Positions 50,786 through 61,325 of a DNA stretch of 61,522 nucleotides are shown one piece after another. The notes below the pieces were generated by a model. It was given only the letters and a program-made list of their open reading frames with translations. It did not search any database and was not told the DNA's origin. The position numbers and the translations under genes were made by a program. The number at the start of each line of letters is the position of its first letter. Within the stretch, counting starts at the first letter, position 1. Source of the stretch: Helochares maculicollis. Lineage: Eukaryota > Arthropoda > Insecta > Coleoptera > Hydrophilidae. Where the stretch lies: positions 1 through 61,522 of the forward strand of contig JAWQRO010000074.1 of NCBI GenBank assembly GCA_033557835.1, given 5' to 3'.

Positions 50786-51653
50786 ATGGCCGCTTTACGC
50801 CCCTTTTCGCGCCTCTTGTCCCGCCAGACCGTGGCCGCCATCGCAAGGCGAGGATACGCCGATGAAATGAGCTTTACGTTCGCTGCGGGTAACCAGGTAC
50901 GACTTCCAGCTGACTGCCGAGCTTCCCCCTAATCCCTCTATCTTCCTCCAGGTATTCTACGAGAACGCCCCCGTAAGGCAAGTCGACGTGCCTTCCTTCT
51001 CTGGAGCTTTCGGTATTCTCCCCAAGCACGTCCCTACTTTGGCGGTCCTAAAACCTGGCGTTGTGACCGTTTTCGAAAATGACGGCAACGCCAAAAAAAT
51101 CTTCGTCTCTAGTGGAACAGTCACGATAAACGAAGACTCATCTGTTCAAGTATGTAGATTTACGTCCCCACGAGCGTAACGCATTGATATGCTAACTGAC
51201 GATTTATTTTGTTTGTTATCGATTTATTTTGTTTGTTATCGATTTATTTTGTTTGTTATCGATTTATTTTGTTTATCAATTTATTTTGTTTGTCATCGAT
51301 TTATTTTGTGCTAGATGTCGATTTATTTTGTTAGGTATCGATTTATTTCATGTTAGATGTCGATTTATTTCATGTTGTGTCAAATTATTTCTTGCTATGT
51401 CGACCTATTGAATGTTTTACGTTTAGATTATTGCCGAAGAAGCCTGCACAGTCGACCAACTGGACGGATCCGCCGCTAAAGACGTTCTAAGCAAAGCCCA
51501 ATCCGAACTAAGTTCTGCTACTACCGATGAGGTATAACGACTTAAATTAGGTGTGATGAACGATTCTAATTTGTTTAATTTGTTCGACAGGCACGCGCCA
51601 GAGCAGCAATTGCTGTTGAGGTCGGCGAAGCTCTAGTTAAAGCCGCCGAATAA
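50786..51653 (+). CDS. ATP5F1D: ATP synthase F1 subunit delta, mitochondrial
   Basis: Four exons: 50786-50896, 50952-51149, 51427-51531 and 51591-51653, all GT-AG and all phase 0. They give 158 aa. Residues 1-22 are rich in Arg, Ser and Ala with no acids (M-A-A-L-R-P-F-S-R-L), a typical mitochondrial presequence. The N-terminal beta-sandwich follows (F-Y-E-N-A-P-V-R-Q-V-D-V-P, then G-A-F-G-I-L-P-K-H-V-P-T, then V-S-S-G-T-V-T). The C-terminal helical hairpin is rich in Ala, Glu and Lys (A-R-A-R-A-A-I-A-V-E). The protein is part of the central stalk of F1 in the matrix, with gamma and epsilon, and couples proton flow to ATP synthesis. It corresponds to bacterial AtpC (epsilon). Intron 2 contains a 20-bp minisatellite. 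AATAAA is at 51732. Confidence 0.97.
51201..51412. repeat. 20-bp minisatellite in ATP synthase delta intron 2
   Basis: Three perfect head-to-tail units of GATTTATTTTGTTTGTTATC at 51201-51260. Diverging units of similar size follow (ATCGATTTATTTTGTGCTAG, ATCGATTTATTTCATGTTAG) to about 51412. The array fills most of the 277-bp intron and ends 14 bp before the acceptor. Confidence 0.9.
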
Positions 51654-51731
51654 AAATTCCATCATGTCATTACGTCTGTAAGTTGTAACAAAAATATAGT
51701 TGTTAATTTGTAAGAATAATGTGAGGAACAC

Positions 51732-51737
51732 AATAAA
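51732..51737 (+). terminator. poly(A) signal of ATP synthase delta gene
   Basis: AATAAA, 79 nt past the stop codon at 51651-51653. Confidence 0.75.
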
Positions 51738-52000
51738 ATTTTAAATTGGGGGCGTTGTTTCATTTCTGTCTCGAGATAACCGCGGGATTAATAAATGAAG
51801 TTATAGAGTCTCACCGCCGAGACGGTGTTTAAAAACAGGAGTCTGAAGCGTTAACAATGCGACTAAAATTTAAAGACGCGTGCGCTTAAGATAAAAAAAA
51901 CTGGACTCGTCATAGGATTAAAATTGTAAGAGAAGAGTCGTGGTTCCGGGTTTAAAAATCAAAGGATTCTGGTGGAAAGTTAGGATTTAAAATCAAAAAC

Positions 52001-53440
52001 TATGATGAAAACTTACGAACTTGCGATGAAAAATCATGAACTGTGATGAAACCTTGCACACTTGTAATGAAAATTGAAGAACTGTGATGATAAATCACGC
52101 ACTGTTGAAGAAAACTCGCGAACTTGCGATGAAAAATCACAAATTGGGATGAAACCTTGCAAACTTGTGAGGAAAATTAAAGAACTGTGATGAAAAATCA
52201 CGCACTGGTGATGAAAACTCGCAAGCTTGCGATGAAAAATCATGAATTGTGATGAAACCTTGCAAACTTGTAATGAAAATTGAAGAACTGTGATGATAAA
52301 TCACGCACTGGTGATGAAAACTCACCAACTTGCAGTAATAAATCATGAATTGGGATGAAACCTTGCAAACTTGTGATGAAAATTGAAGACCTGTGATGAT
52401 AAATCACGCACTGGTGATGAAAACTCGCGAGCTTGCGATGAAAAATCATGAATTGGGATGAAACCTTGCAAACTTGTGATGAAAATTGAAGAACTGTGAT
52501 GAAAAATCATGCACTGGTGACGAAAACTCGCGAGCTTGCGATGAAAAATCATGAATTGGGATGAAACCTTCCAAACTTGGGATGAAAATTGAAGACCTGT
52601 GATGATAAATCACGCACTGGTGATGAAAACTCGCAAGCTTGCGATGAAAAATCACGAATTGGGATGAAACCTTGCAAACTTGTGATGAAAATTGAAGAAC
52701 TGTGATGAAAAATCATGCACTGGTGACGAAAACTCGCGAGCTTGCGATGAAAAATCATGAATTGGGATGAAACCTTGCAAACTTGTGAGGAAAATTGAAG
52801 AACTATGATGATAAATCACGCACTGGTGATGAAAACGCACCAACTTGCGATGAAAAATCATGAATTGGGATGAAACCTTGCAAACTTGTGATGAAAATTG
52901 AAGAACTGTGATGAAAAATCATGCACTGGTGATGAAAACTCGCGAGCTTGCGATGAAAAATCATGAATTGGGATGAAACCTTGCAAACTTGTGATGAAAA
53001 TTGAAGAACTGTGATGAAAACTCGCGAACTTGCGATGAAAAATCTTTAATTGGGATGAAACCTTGCAAACTTGTGATGAAAATTGAAGAACTGTGATGAA
53101 AAATCACGCACTGGTGATGAAAACTCGCGAACTTGCGATGAAAAATCACGAATTGGGATGAAACCTTCCAAACTTGTGATGAAAATTGAAGAACTGTGAT
53201 GATAAATCACGCACTGGTGATAAAAACTGACGAACTTGCGATGAAAAATCATGAATTGGGATGAAACCTTCCAAACTTGTGATGAAAATTGAAGAGCTGT
53301 GATGAAAAATCACGCACTGGTGATGAAAACTCGCAAGCTTGCGATGAAAAATCACGAATTGGGATGAAACCTTGCAAACTTGTAATGAAAATTGAAGAAC
53401 TGTGATGAAAAATCATGCACTGATGATAAGAAATCATGAA
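52001..53440. repeat. composite minisatellite, 103-bp higher-order unit
   Basis: About 14 head-to-tail units. Each unit is five variants of a 20-21-bp element around GATGAAAAATCATGAACTTG, arranged in a fixed order. For example CCTTGCAAACTTGT recurs at 52052, 52155 and so on at exactly 103 bp. One unit near 52990-53040 has lost one or more sub-elements. Because 103 is not a multiple of three, each unit opens a 69-residue ORF in a new minus frame. These are by-products of the repeat, not genes. Confidence 0.95.
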
Positions 53441-54260
53441 TTTGTGATGAAAAATCAGGACACTGTAATAAAAATCACAAGCCCGTGATGAAAAATCAAG
53501 GACTGATGAAAAATCATGAAGTTGTGTTGAAAAATCAAGAGCTTGTAATGAAAAATCATGAGCTCGTGATGAAAAATCATGAATTTGTGATTAAAACTAA
53601 CGAACTTGTGATGAAAAATCAAGGACTGAGAAAAAATCATGAATTTGTGTTGAAAAATCAAGAGCTTGTAATGAAAAATCATGAGCCCGTGATGAAAAAT
53701 CACGAACTTGTGATTAAAACTAACGAATTGTGATGAAAAATCAAGGACTGAGGAAAAATCATGAATTTGTGTTGAAAAATCAAGAGCTTGTAATGAAAAA
53801 TCATGAGTCCGTGATGAAAAATCACGAACTTGTGATGACAGCTCAGGAACTTGCGATGAAAAATCAAGGACTGATGAAAAATGATGAATTTGTGTTGAAA
53901 AATCAAGAGATTGTAATGAAAAATCATGAGCCCGTGATGAAAAATCATGAATTTGTGATGAAAACTAACGAATTTCTGATGAAAAGTCAAGGGCTGATGA
54001 AAAATCTGAACTGTGCTGAAAAATCATGAATTTGTGCTGAAAAATCAAGAGATTGTAATGAAAAATCATGAGCCCGTGATAAAAAATCACGAAGTTGCGA
54101 TGAAAACTCACAAATTTGGGATTAAAATTCATGGACTGATGAAAAATATGGACTATGATAAAAAAAATCATGCGCTGTGCTGAAAACTCAGGAATTGCGA
54201 TGAAAGATCAAGGATTGGCGATGAAAATTGAAGTGAAGAATGAAAAGTAAGGAATTGGCG
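53441..54260. repeat. composite minisatellite, 123-bp higher-order unit
   Basis: This continues the previous array with the same basic element but a different order of six sub-elements per unit. CAAGGACTGA recurs at 53497, 53620, 53742, 53865 and (as CAAGGGCTGA) 53988, that is 122-123 bp apart. The array decays after about 54130. The core ATGAAAAATCAT is a short inverted repeat (ATGA/TCAT around AAAA). Long ORFs exist on both strands (53485-53733 plus, 53455-53703 minus), because 123 is a multiple of three. Confidence 0.93.
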
Positions 54261-54863
54261 AACAAAATTGAAGTAAAGAATAAAAAAATCGAAGATTTGA
54301 CAAAAAAATGCGAAAATGGTTTTGGGGAGACACCCAATTACAAGGGTCTTAAAACAATTTCGATTGATTGATTCTAACTATTCAAGAAAATTAAAACGCA
54401 AGTTCGCCCTGAGAAGAAGTAGTCGAGGAGCTAAGTCGAGTTATAAAATACGTGGCTCGGCTCGGGTGCATGAAAATAAGATGATAATTACGCTGCTTGC
54501 AAGAGCGCTCATTGGTTAGTTTTTGAATGAACGGTGCGATTGTAATTAGATGATTAAGCAAACATCGGCGCTTCGCTACCGATCGTCTCTTAGGTCGCAG
54601 CTGTTTTGGGGGCATAAAGTAGGATTAGCGCAGGAATGAGAGAAGAAGCAAACGAAAATATAAAACTCGCATTTTTCGACAAAAAAAAACATTTCGGAAC
54701 AGTTTGCGGCGTGAAGTTGGCAGCACTTGCAGTGGTTGGCAAAAACTGAAGAAAATCTTCCCTTCATGATTCTATTGCGTTATTTTTCAAGCCAAATAAC
54801 AACCAAATACTATTAAATAGTTCCGATAGCTTTTCGACTCCTTCCAATCGCGGCGATTACGAG
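54261..54863. other. upstream region of the UBE3C-type gene
   Basis: Non-repetitive sequence between the minisatellite and the E3 ligase gene. It presumably holds the promoter and 5' UTR. No TATA box stands out. Confidence 0.45.
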
Positions 54864-54867
54864 ATGG
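54864..54867 (+). other. possible alternative first coding exon of the E3 ligase gene
   Basis: ATGG followed by GTGAGT (54868) could splice to the acceptor TTTAG at 54990-54994. Joined to CTTTCCGG, this reads M-A-F-R in frame with the ATG at 55003. The intron would be 127 bp, similar to others in the gene. The alternative is a 5' UTR intron with translation starting at 55003. Confidence 0.35.
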
Positions 54868-55002
54868 GTGAGTTGAATTTGCACCGAAAAGTGCAGTTGT
54901 TGACAATGTTGTGCCACGGTTGTAATTAAAGGTTATAATCCATTGTCACTTTGCATGAAATACGATTTTCCGTGATAATAACGCATTGATTTAGCTTTCC
55001 GG

Positions 55003-58000
55003 ATGGCGTACGCCTTCGAGGGAAACTTCAGGAATCGCCCCGAGCAGAACATGTCGGGTGCCAGCAAGAAGCACACGAGAGAAACCCTGCTGCAGAGGGC
55101 ACACGAAGAAAGACAAAAGAGACAGGTACGAGAACGTTGTGATTCAATTATTTGTACTTTCTAATAACGCTAGAGAACCATCGTGAGGCATTTGTTTATC
55201 CACGATGGAATTTTCACTGGGCGAAGCACTGCGAAAGCGGTGGCTCGTAAAGTCGTCTGCGAGTGCCTCGAATTTGTTTGGTCGTGCTCTAAGCGGCGTA
55301 TTTTTAGGTTAATATGCAGTATTTGATGCATTGTTTGATCAATACTGGGCAAGCGGTTTTCACTGTCGTTCTTTTTAGGATCAACGGTTGAAACTGCAGA
55401 GTGCGGAGCTGTTGCAGTCCCACATTCGCAGCTATTTGGCCAGGAAGCACAAAAAGTACGAAGAACGGATATTCTACGACCACAACGAGCACCAGCTGCC
55501 CGTTCGGGAACTACTTTCGAGGCTGTTATTTTTCTACGAAGCATCACAAGACAAAGAGAGACTCGTAAGTAACCCCCGGTTTTCAATTCGAACCGTCCGT
55601 TCGCTCGTAACGCTCCGAGGAAACATGCCCGTCTTTTATTTCAGTTCAGTTTGACGGTTAAGTTGCTTCAACACAAAGAACAAATATTACAACACATTAT
55701 ATCCGACAATGGGCTGTGCTGGCTGGTGAAGCGAGTCCTCGTGATCCATTTAAAGATATTACCTAATGTAACTACCGATGCTGTGATCGATTGCTTAGAA
55801 GTTTTCACCGAAAATCAGGACGTCCTCTCGTATCTGATAAATAAAGGTAATTTAAGCGACTTCCGTCACGAGCAGCTTAATTTAAAATGGCACCTAAGTA
55901 CTTTCGTTGTCGATGTGCTAGTCGCACGTGGTGGTTAATTTTAAGTTAAGTTTCCGTGAGTCCGCTTGTTGACGTATAACGATTGTTGCTCTGCTCGCCC
56001 TGATTTTAGGATACTGTCATCAGCTGCGACTGTATCTAGATGCGTCGTACTCGAACGTCGACGCCGTAGTCAAACTGGTACATAGACCATTCCAACATTT
56101 GCCATCGTTTAATAATTCGCAGAAGCTGATTTCCGAGTTTGTAAATAACTTTCTGTCGCCGCAAATCACTCCGCAAATTAAGTATAATTTAATCCCGTAC
56201 CTACGAAACTCTAAAAAGTTCCCATATCACGATATTATAATGTACTTGAATCACAGTTCGGATTTCGATACGACGAACAACTTGCTGTACTGCATGTTGG
56301 CGCTCGAGCCGGCCGATTACGGTAAGTCACGTCTCTTAATCAACCGCCCGATTGATCGCATCGCCTCCGTTTCAGAGCACAACAAACACAGCATACAAGT
56401 TTTGTCAATACTAAGTACAAATTTACACTTTATGACGGATGTGATAGAATTAACGGACGACAGCGACGAAGAAATGGACGTATGTGACGAACACGTTTCT
56501 CTGCAAGAATACATATTCCTGCTGAATAACCAGGAACGAGTGAAGAAGATCTGCTTCTACTTCGACGACCACAGCGACAACGAGGAGCTTTTGTTGTCCC
56601 TGACGCATTTATGCCATAACTTGCTGCTGTTGTACAAAGACTCGATACGGAAATTCATGTAAGTACAGTCAAAGAGCAGGCTTTCGAGGTTCGGTTCGCC
56701 CAAGTTGGGCTCGTTACAAAATCGTTATACAAGAGCGTCATACGATCATGCAAACTAAGGCTTTTGTTTTCGAGATACCAACTTGGGGTGCCCGAATCTG
56801 CAACGAGAAGACATTGAAGTATAACGACGAGTTAGTTTTCCCCTCCACGACGTTGTAACTGAGGTACGCCGTTGGTTTTAGGATCGTGTACATGATGGCC
56901 ATTAAGGGCGTGTTTATCAACAAGCTTTGGCAGTTCATTACGAGGCACGAGGCTTCCATAATTCAATCCAGCACTGGGCAAATATCGTGCCTGCAGGACG
57001 TGCACACGGCTATTTCTGTATTTTGCGACGTTTTTACCTTTTACACGGAAACGCTGACGGATTCCGAATCGACCGATACAAGTGGAACGTTCACGTCGCT
57101 GGAGCTGAGCGCCATGTCGGAGCTGTTGAAGAACGTCGCTCTGAACCTAATCGAACTGGCGTTTCCGATGTGCCGATCGAATTCCGTGAGTAGCCACCGA
57201 CGCCGTCGCTACGCCCATACTTACGATGCTGTTTTTCTAGCTCCGATCGACGCCCGAGATGGTGCGACTGTACAGCTCCTGCCTGAACTGCGTTAAAATG
57301 CTGTACACGTTAGACATCAGGAAACACTTCTGCAAACCGGGCTTTTGGACGAAGAAGAAAATCCACATATCGACCGATCTAAATCGGAAGAACTATCTGC
57401 AGAAAACGGTCAAGCCGTTCCACGGACTGGTGGACGAGGACGAAGGTATTCCAAACGTTTAATCCGACCAACGCAATCTGCACTCCTACTTTCAGATGAC
57501 CATTTGCCCCCGCTGTCGACGGTAGAAATCCGATCGCTGGCGATACTGCAACAGCTGCCGTTCCTGATAGATTTCAACGCAAGGGTGCTGCTTTTACGGA
57601 GCCTCTGCTACTACAGCCTGACGGAGGACACGAGGTTGCGCCAGGACTTCCTAACCGACGGCCTGAATCACATCACGGTTCGACGGACGCATCTGTACGA
57701 GGACGCCTTTGATAAATTGTCGCAGAAAAACGGTAACGTAACGCCCGTATCGACGGTCCCGAGACTGCAAAACCTCGTGTTAAAATTTTAATGTGCACAA
57801 CGTTCCCTAAACGAGCTTTCGGAACAAATTGTACGGATTTTCGAGCAGAAACGTTTCGGAAGCGCTTGCTGCGCCTCCCCCGCCTTTCGCTCTAAAATCA
57901 CCCGCAAAAGCAGCTCCGCTAACACAAAATTCCACGGATTCAGCTTGAACGCAGCGAAAAAATCGATTTTTGAAGCTCAAAGTTGCAAAAATTTGATTCG

Positions 58001-60013
58001 CAGATTCCTAACCTCACTTTGTCAAAGTCAGCGGTCACTAGGATGCATTCGGATGCATTTTTACAATCAAAATATTCGAACTAACCTAAAATTCGGCCCC
58101 AAATTGTTGCTGCAGAGGCCGAGAGAACACGATTGCGTTGGAATTATTGAACGATGCACAAAATTTTGACACGAATTATTTGATCGGCCGAACTTTTCGA
58201 TCGGACGAACTTTTCAATCGGACGAACTTCTCGATCGGCCGAACTGTTCGATTGGACGAAATTTTCGATCGGCTGAACTGTTCGATTGGCCGAACTGTTC
58301 GATCGGCCTAACTGTTCGATCAGCCGAAATTTTCGATCGGCCGAACTGTTTGATCGGCCGAACTGTTCGATCGGCCGAACTGTTCGATCGGCCGAAATTT
58401 TCGATCGGCCGAACTGTTCGATCGGCCGAAATTTTCGATCGGCCGAACTGTTCGATCCGCCGAACTGTTCGATCAGCCGAAATTTTCGATCGGCCGAACT
58501 GTTCGATGCGCCGAACTGTTCGATCGGCTGAACTGTTCGATCGGCTGAACTTTTCGATCAGCCGAACTTGGTCTATTGTTTCAACAGCGCTTGTTCGTTT
58601 TAGATTCCAGTATAAGGCACAGACTTCGGATACAGTTCGTGAACTCGGTGGGGCTGGAGGAGGCGGGAATCGACGGCGGCGGAATATTCAAAGAGTTCAT
58701 CAACGAAGTGTTAAAGACGGCGTTCGATCCGAACCGAGGATTCTTTTTGCACACCGCCGAGAACACTTTGTACCCCAACCCGAACGTGCATTTACTAGTA
58801 GATAACTACGTCGATCATTATTACTTCATTGGGCGATTGATCGGTAAGGCCTTGTACGAGAACATCTTGGTGGACCTGCCGCTGGCCGAATTCTTCCTCG
58901 CGAAATTGCTGATCGATCGCGCAAGCGCTCACTATTTGGAGACGCTGGACCCCGTTTTGTATAAAAACCTTCTATACTTGCGAGACTATACAGGGAATGT
59001 ACAGGATTTAGGATTAGATTTTACTATTGTCAATAACGATTTAGGCGAAACTAGGGTAAGAGCAAATGCAAGTGATTGCGAAAGGCGATTGCGCTACGAT
59101 ACGTTCGATAGCGAATCACGGTGATGTTTTTATTTCGCAGGTCGTTGAATTAAAACCGAACGGGAGCAACATACCGGTAACGAATTATAACCGATTGGAG
59201 TACATCCACCGATTGGCCGATTTGAAATTGAACATACAAATCAAAAGGCAGTGCGTCGCCTTCAGGGACGGTATCGACAGCGTCGTGCCTCTTTTGTGGC
59301 TTAAATTGTTTAACCACAAGGAACTGCAGGTTATCATTGGGGGCGACACCCAGGAGATGGATATAAACGACCTGAAGTTGAATACCGCGTATTCAGGTTA
59401 GTGCCTACGGAGCGTCGTAGTTACCGTTGATGAACCGCGTTTTGTCGTTTTTCAGGCGAATTCCACGTGGAACATCCGACAATAATCATTTTCTGGAAAA
59501 TACTGGAGAAATTTACGGATATGCAGAAGAAACAATTGCTCAAATTTGTGACAAGTTGTTCGAGACCGCCGTTGCTAGGTTTTAAGGTAAGACCGACTGT
59601 TGCCGATGCGTCGGGTTGTATTCGAGACGATTCGTTTTTGTGCGATTAATACGATTCGTTTTGTGCGATCAACACGATTTCAAGACGATTCGTTTTCGTG
59701 CGAGTAACACGATTTCAAGACGATTCGTTTTCGTGTGAGTAACACGATTTCAAGACGATTCGTTTTCGTGCGAGTAACACGATTTCAAGACGATTCGTTT
59801 TCGTGTGACAATTTGAAAGCAAAATAAAATTGCATTTGTCAACAGGAATTGAATCCTCCGTTCTGCATTCAATCGTCGGGGACCGAGGACAGAATGCCGA
59901 CGGCAAGCACGTGCTTAAACCTGCTGAAGATTCCTATTATACAAGACGAAGAGACGCTACGTAAGAAACTAACGGCCGCTATCGAACAACAAGCCGGCTT
60001 TGAACTGTCGTAA
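55003..60013 (+). CDS. UBE3C: HECT-type E3 ubiquitin ligase, UBE3C family
   Basis: Twelve exons: 55003-55125, 55379-55564, 55645-55846, 56010-56321, 56376-56658, 56882-57185, 57241-57445, 57496-57732, 58604-59055, 59141-59396, 59456-59586 and 59846-60013. All introns are GT-AG and frames join exactly, giving 952 aa (human UBE3C is about 1080). The N-terminus reads M-A-Y-A-F-E-G-N-F-R, close to the family start. An IQ-like helix (L-Q-S-H-I-R-S-Y-L-A-R-K) is at residues 53-64. The HECT domain fills exons 8-12: G-I-D-G-G-G-I-F-K-E-F, H-Y-Y-F-I-G-R-L-I-G-K-A-L-Y-E-N, N-N-D-L-G-E, and the active-site loop P-T-A-S-T-C-L-N-L-L with catalytic Cys920 (59912-59914). It ends G-F-E-L-S, as the family does. 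The family adds ubiquitin chains on proteasome substrates. Introns 8 and 11 hold minisatellites. Confidence 0.97.
58181..58571. repeat. 17-bp CpG-rich minisatellite in UBE3C intron 8, 23 units
   Basis: Exactly 23 units of 17 bp without any indel. The main forms are CGATCGGCCGAACTGTT and CGATCGGCCGAAATTTT. Each full unit contains overlapping palindromes (CGATCG, CGGCCG, TCGGCCGA) and three to four CpGs, in an otherwise AT-rich region. The array ends 32 bp before the exon 9 acceptor. Open frames across it (58286-58531, 58350-58805) are repeat artefacts. Confidence 0.96.
59630..59811. repeat. 35-bp minisatellite in UBE3C intron 11
   Basis: ACACGATTTCAAG recurs at 59672, 59707, 59742 and 59777, exactly 35 bp apart. 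Units alternate between TTCGTGCGAGTA and TTCGTGTGAGTA. A degraded shorter form (ATTCGTTTTGTGCGA) precedes the array. It occupies about 180 of the intron's 259 bp. Confidence 0.93.
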
Positions 60014-60227
60014 TCTACTGAAGCGGTTTATTTTTGAATTTTTATATTCACTAAGTAAATGTATTTGTCAATACTTTAAGTGTATCAATAATATTTTTAT
60101 TTATTTTAGGCAATACATTGAACGTTTATTTATTTCTATGGATTTTTTTAAATATGTTAGAGGTAATTTTGTCTTTCAAACGATGTAATAGGTAAATGAT
60201 ATAACTAATTTTTATAGGCAATTGTAA

Positions 60228-60233
60228 AATAAA
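60228..60233 (+). terminator. poly(A) signal of the UBE3C-type gene
   Basis: AATAAA, 215 nt past the stop codon at 60011-60013. It is the best-placed signal in the AT-rich 3' flank. Confidence 0.6.
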
Positions 60234-61168
60234 AACTATATATTTAAGGGGTTTTATTATTCAGTTACGCTACTTGATTGGCCGACGCGGAGCTCGTAAC
60301 GGACAATCGATTCAAATTGTTTGGAACGTTGACGAATCGGAAACGATTATTGAGCGTCGGGTGGTATCTTGATCAAAAACGCTTCGTGCGCCGAACTGTC
60401 ATTTCGGTTTAGATTTCTTGCCCCCTTCTTATCTCATGCACGCTTTAGCTTTGTTTTCGTAGTTCTATGGCGCATTGCTTCCGTTGTGTTATTTCTGGGT
60501 GTCTCAGCAATTAAAAGATATTTCTTGTGTTCCGACCAGTTGTGTGAAATAACGCTGTAGGAATTTCATAGGACAAGGAATTGTATCTGCGTCCCGTCAC
60601 GAGATGGCGTTCAAGTTGAATGTTATTGTAGTTGCTACCTGCATTTGACTTTAAGTGTATAATTATGAGATGGCATTAAGGGGGTATTCTAGTGTAAAGC
60701 GAGCCCGTCCAACTCCATAGGAGATTTTGTCCCACTTTTGTGGGGGATTTTCATTTGGGAGGGAAAGGTAAAGGAAACAAAAAATTATTCACCCCCACAG
60801 TTTTTGTGTTACAATATCCACATTTTTCAAAGTACACTGTAATCTGTAGTTATGTGAATCTCCGTTAGAGAGCAGTGGACGAAAAAATGTTCCTCTTTGA
60901 GAAACAATTAAATTGCAGAACGTAGCAAATATAGCTGTTATATAAAAAATATTATTGCATACCTACTTAATCGGCTACTAATTTTATAAACGTACTAAAT
61001 ATTTAAGAAATTAATGGTTTTATGTATGTTCATGTACATTAATTTATTTAGAAGTTAACTTTCAGTCTACCATATTGTTTTTCTTGGGGGCGCCCTCTAT
61101 ATTCATATGAAAGTATTAAACAATTTAGTTCATGGAAGTGTCGCTCAGTGAAGGGGACATAAAAACAC
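60234..61168. other. gene-free stretch downstream of UBE3C
   Basis: Mixed sequence with a T/G-rich patch (60715-60770). I see no exon or repeat here. Confidence 0.4.
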
Positions 61169-61325
61169 TTAACACGTTCGCTACCAACCGGCTCATATTT
61201 GAGCCATATGGTTTCGTCATACAGACCAACGGCTCATATATGGAACGATAACATAGGTATACTCGGTGTGCAATTTTTCATCGAGGTTTATAGCAATTCT
61301 ATTTATATTAAACAGTAGTCTATAG
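61169..61325. mobile_element. possible piggyBac-like element end
   Basis: TTAA at 61169-61172 is followed by CACGTTCGCTACCAACCGGC and then the inverted repeat GGCTCA-TATT-TGAGCC (61190-61205), with a related GGCTCATATA further on. TTAA plus a C-A-C-G-T-T start is in the style of piggyBac-type ends. The other terminus and any transposase are absent, so this is tentative. Confidence 0.35.

Noticed and set aside
52034..53437. A ladder of ~69-residue minus-strand ORFs
   Set aside because: They are spaced at the 103-bp repeat period and fall in rotating frames, so they are repeat artefacts.
53485..54029. Plus-strand ORFs encoding heptad-like M-K-N-H-E-L-V units that look like a coiled coil
   Set aside because: They arise from 21-nt sub-elements in the minisatellite. 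Both strands are open, the frame shifts at a 122-bp unit, and there is no start context or splice flank.
58286..58805. Long ORFs with a 17-residue period across UBE3C intron 8
   Set aside because: A 17-bp repeat without stops gives a 51-nt coding period. The 58350-58805 frame conflicts with the HECT exon frame.
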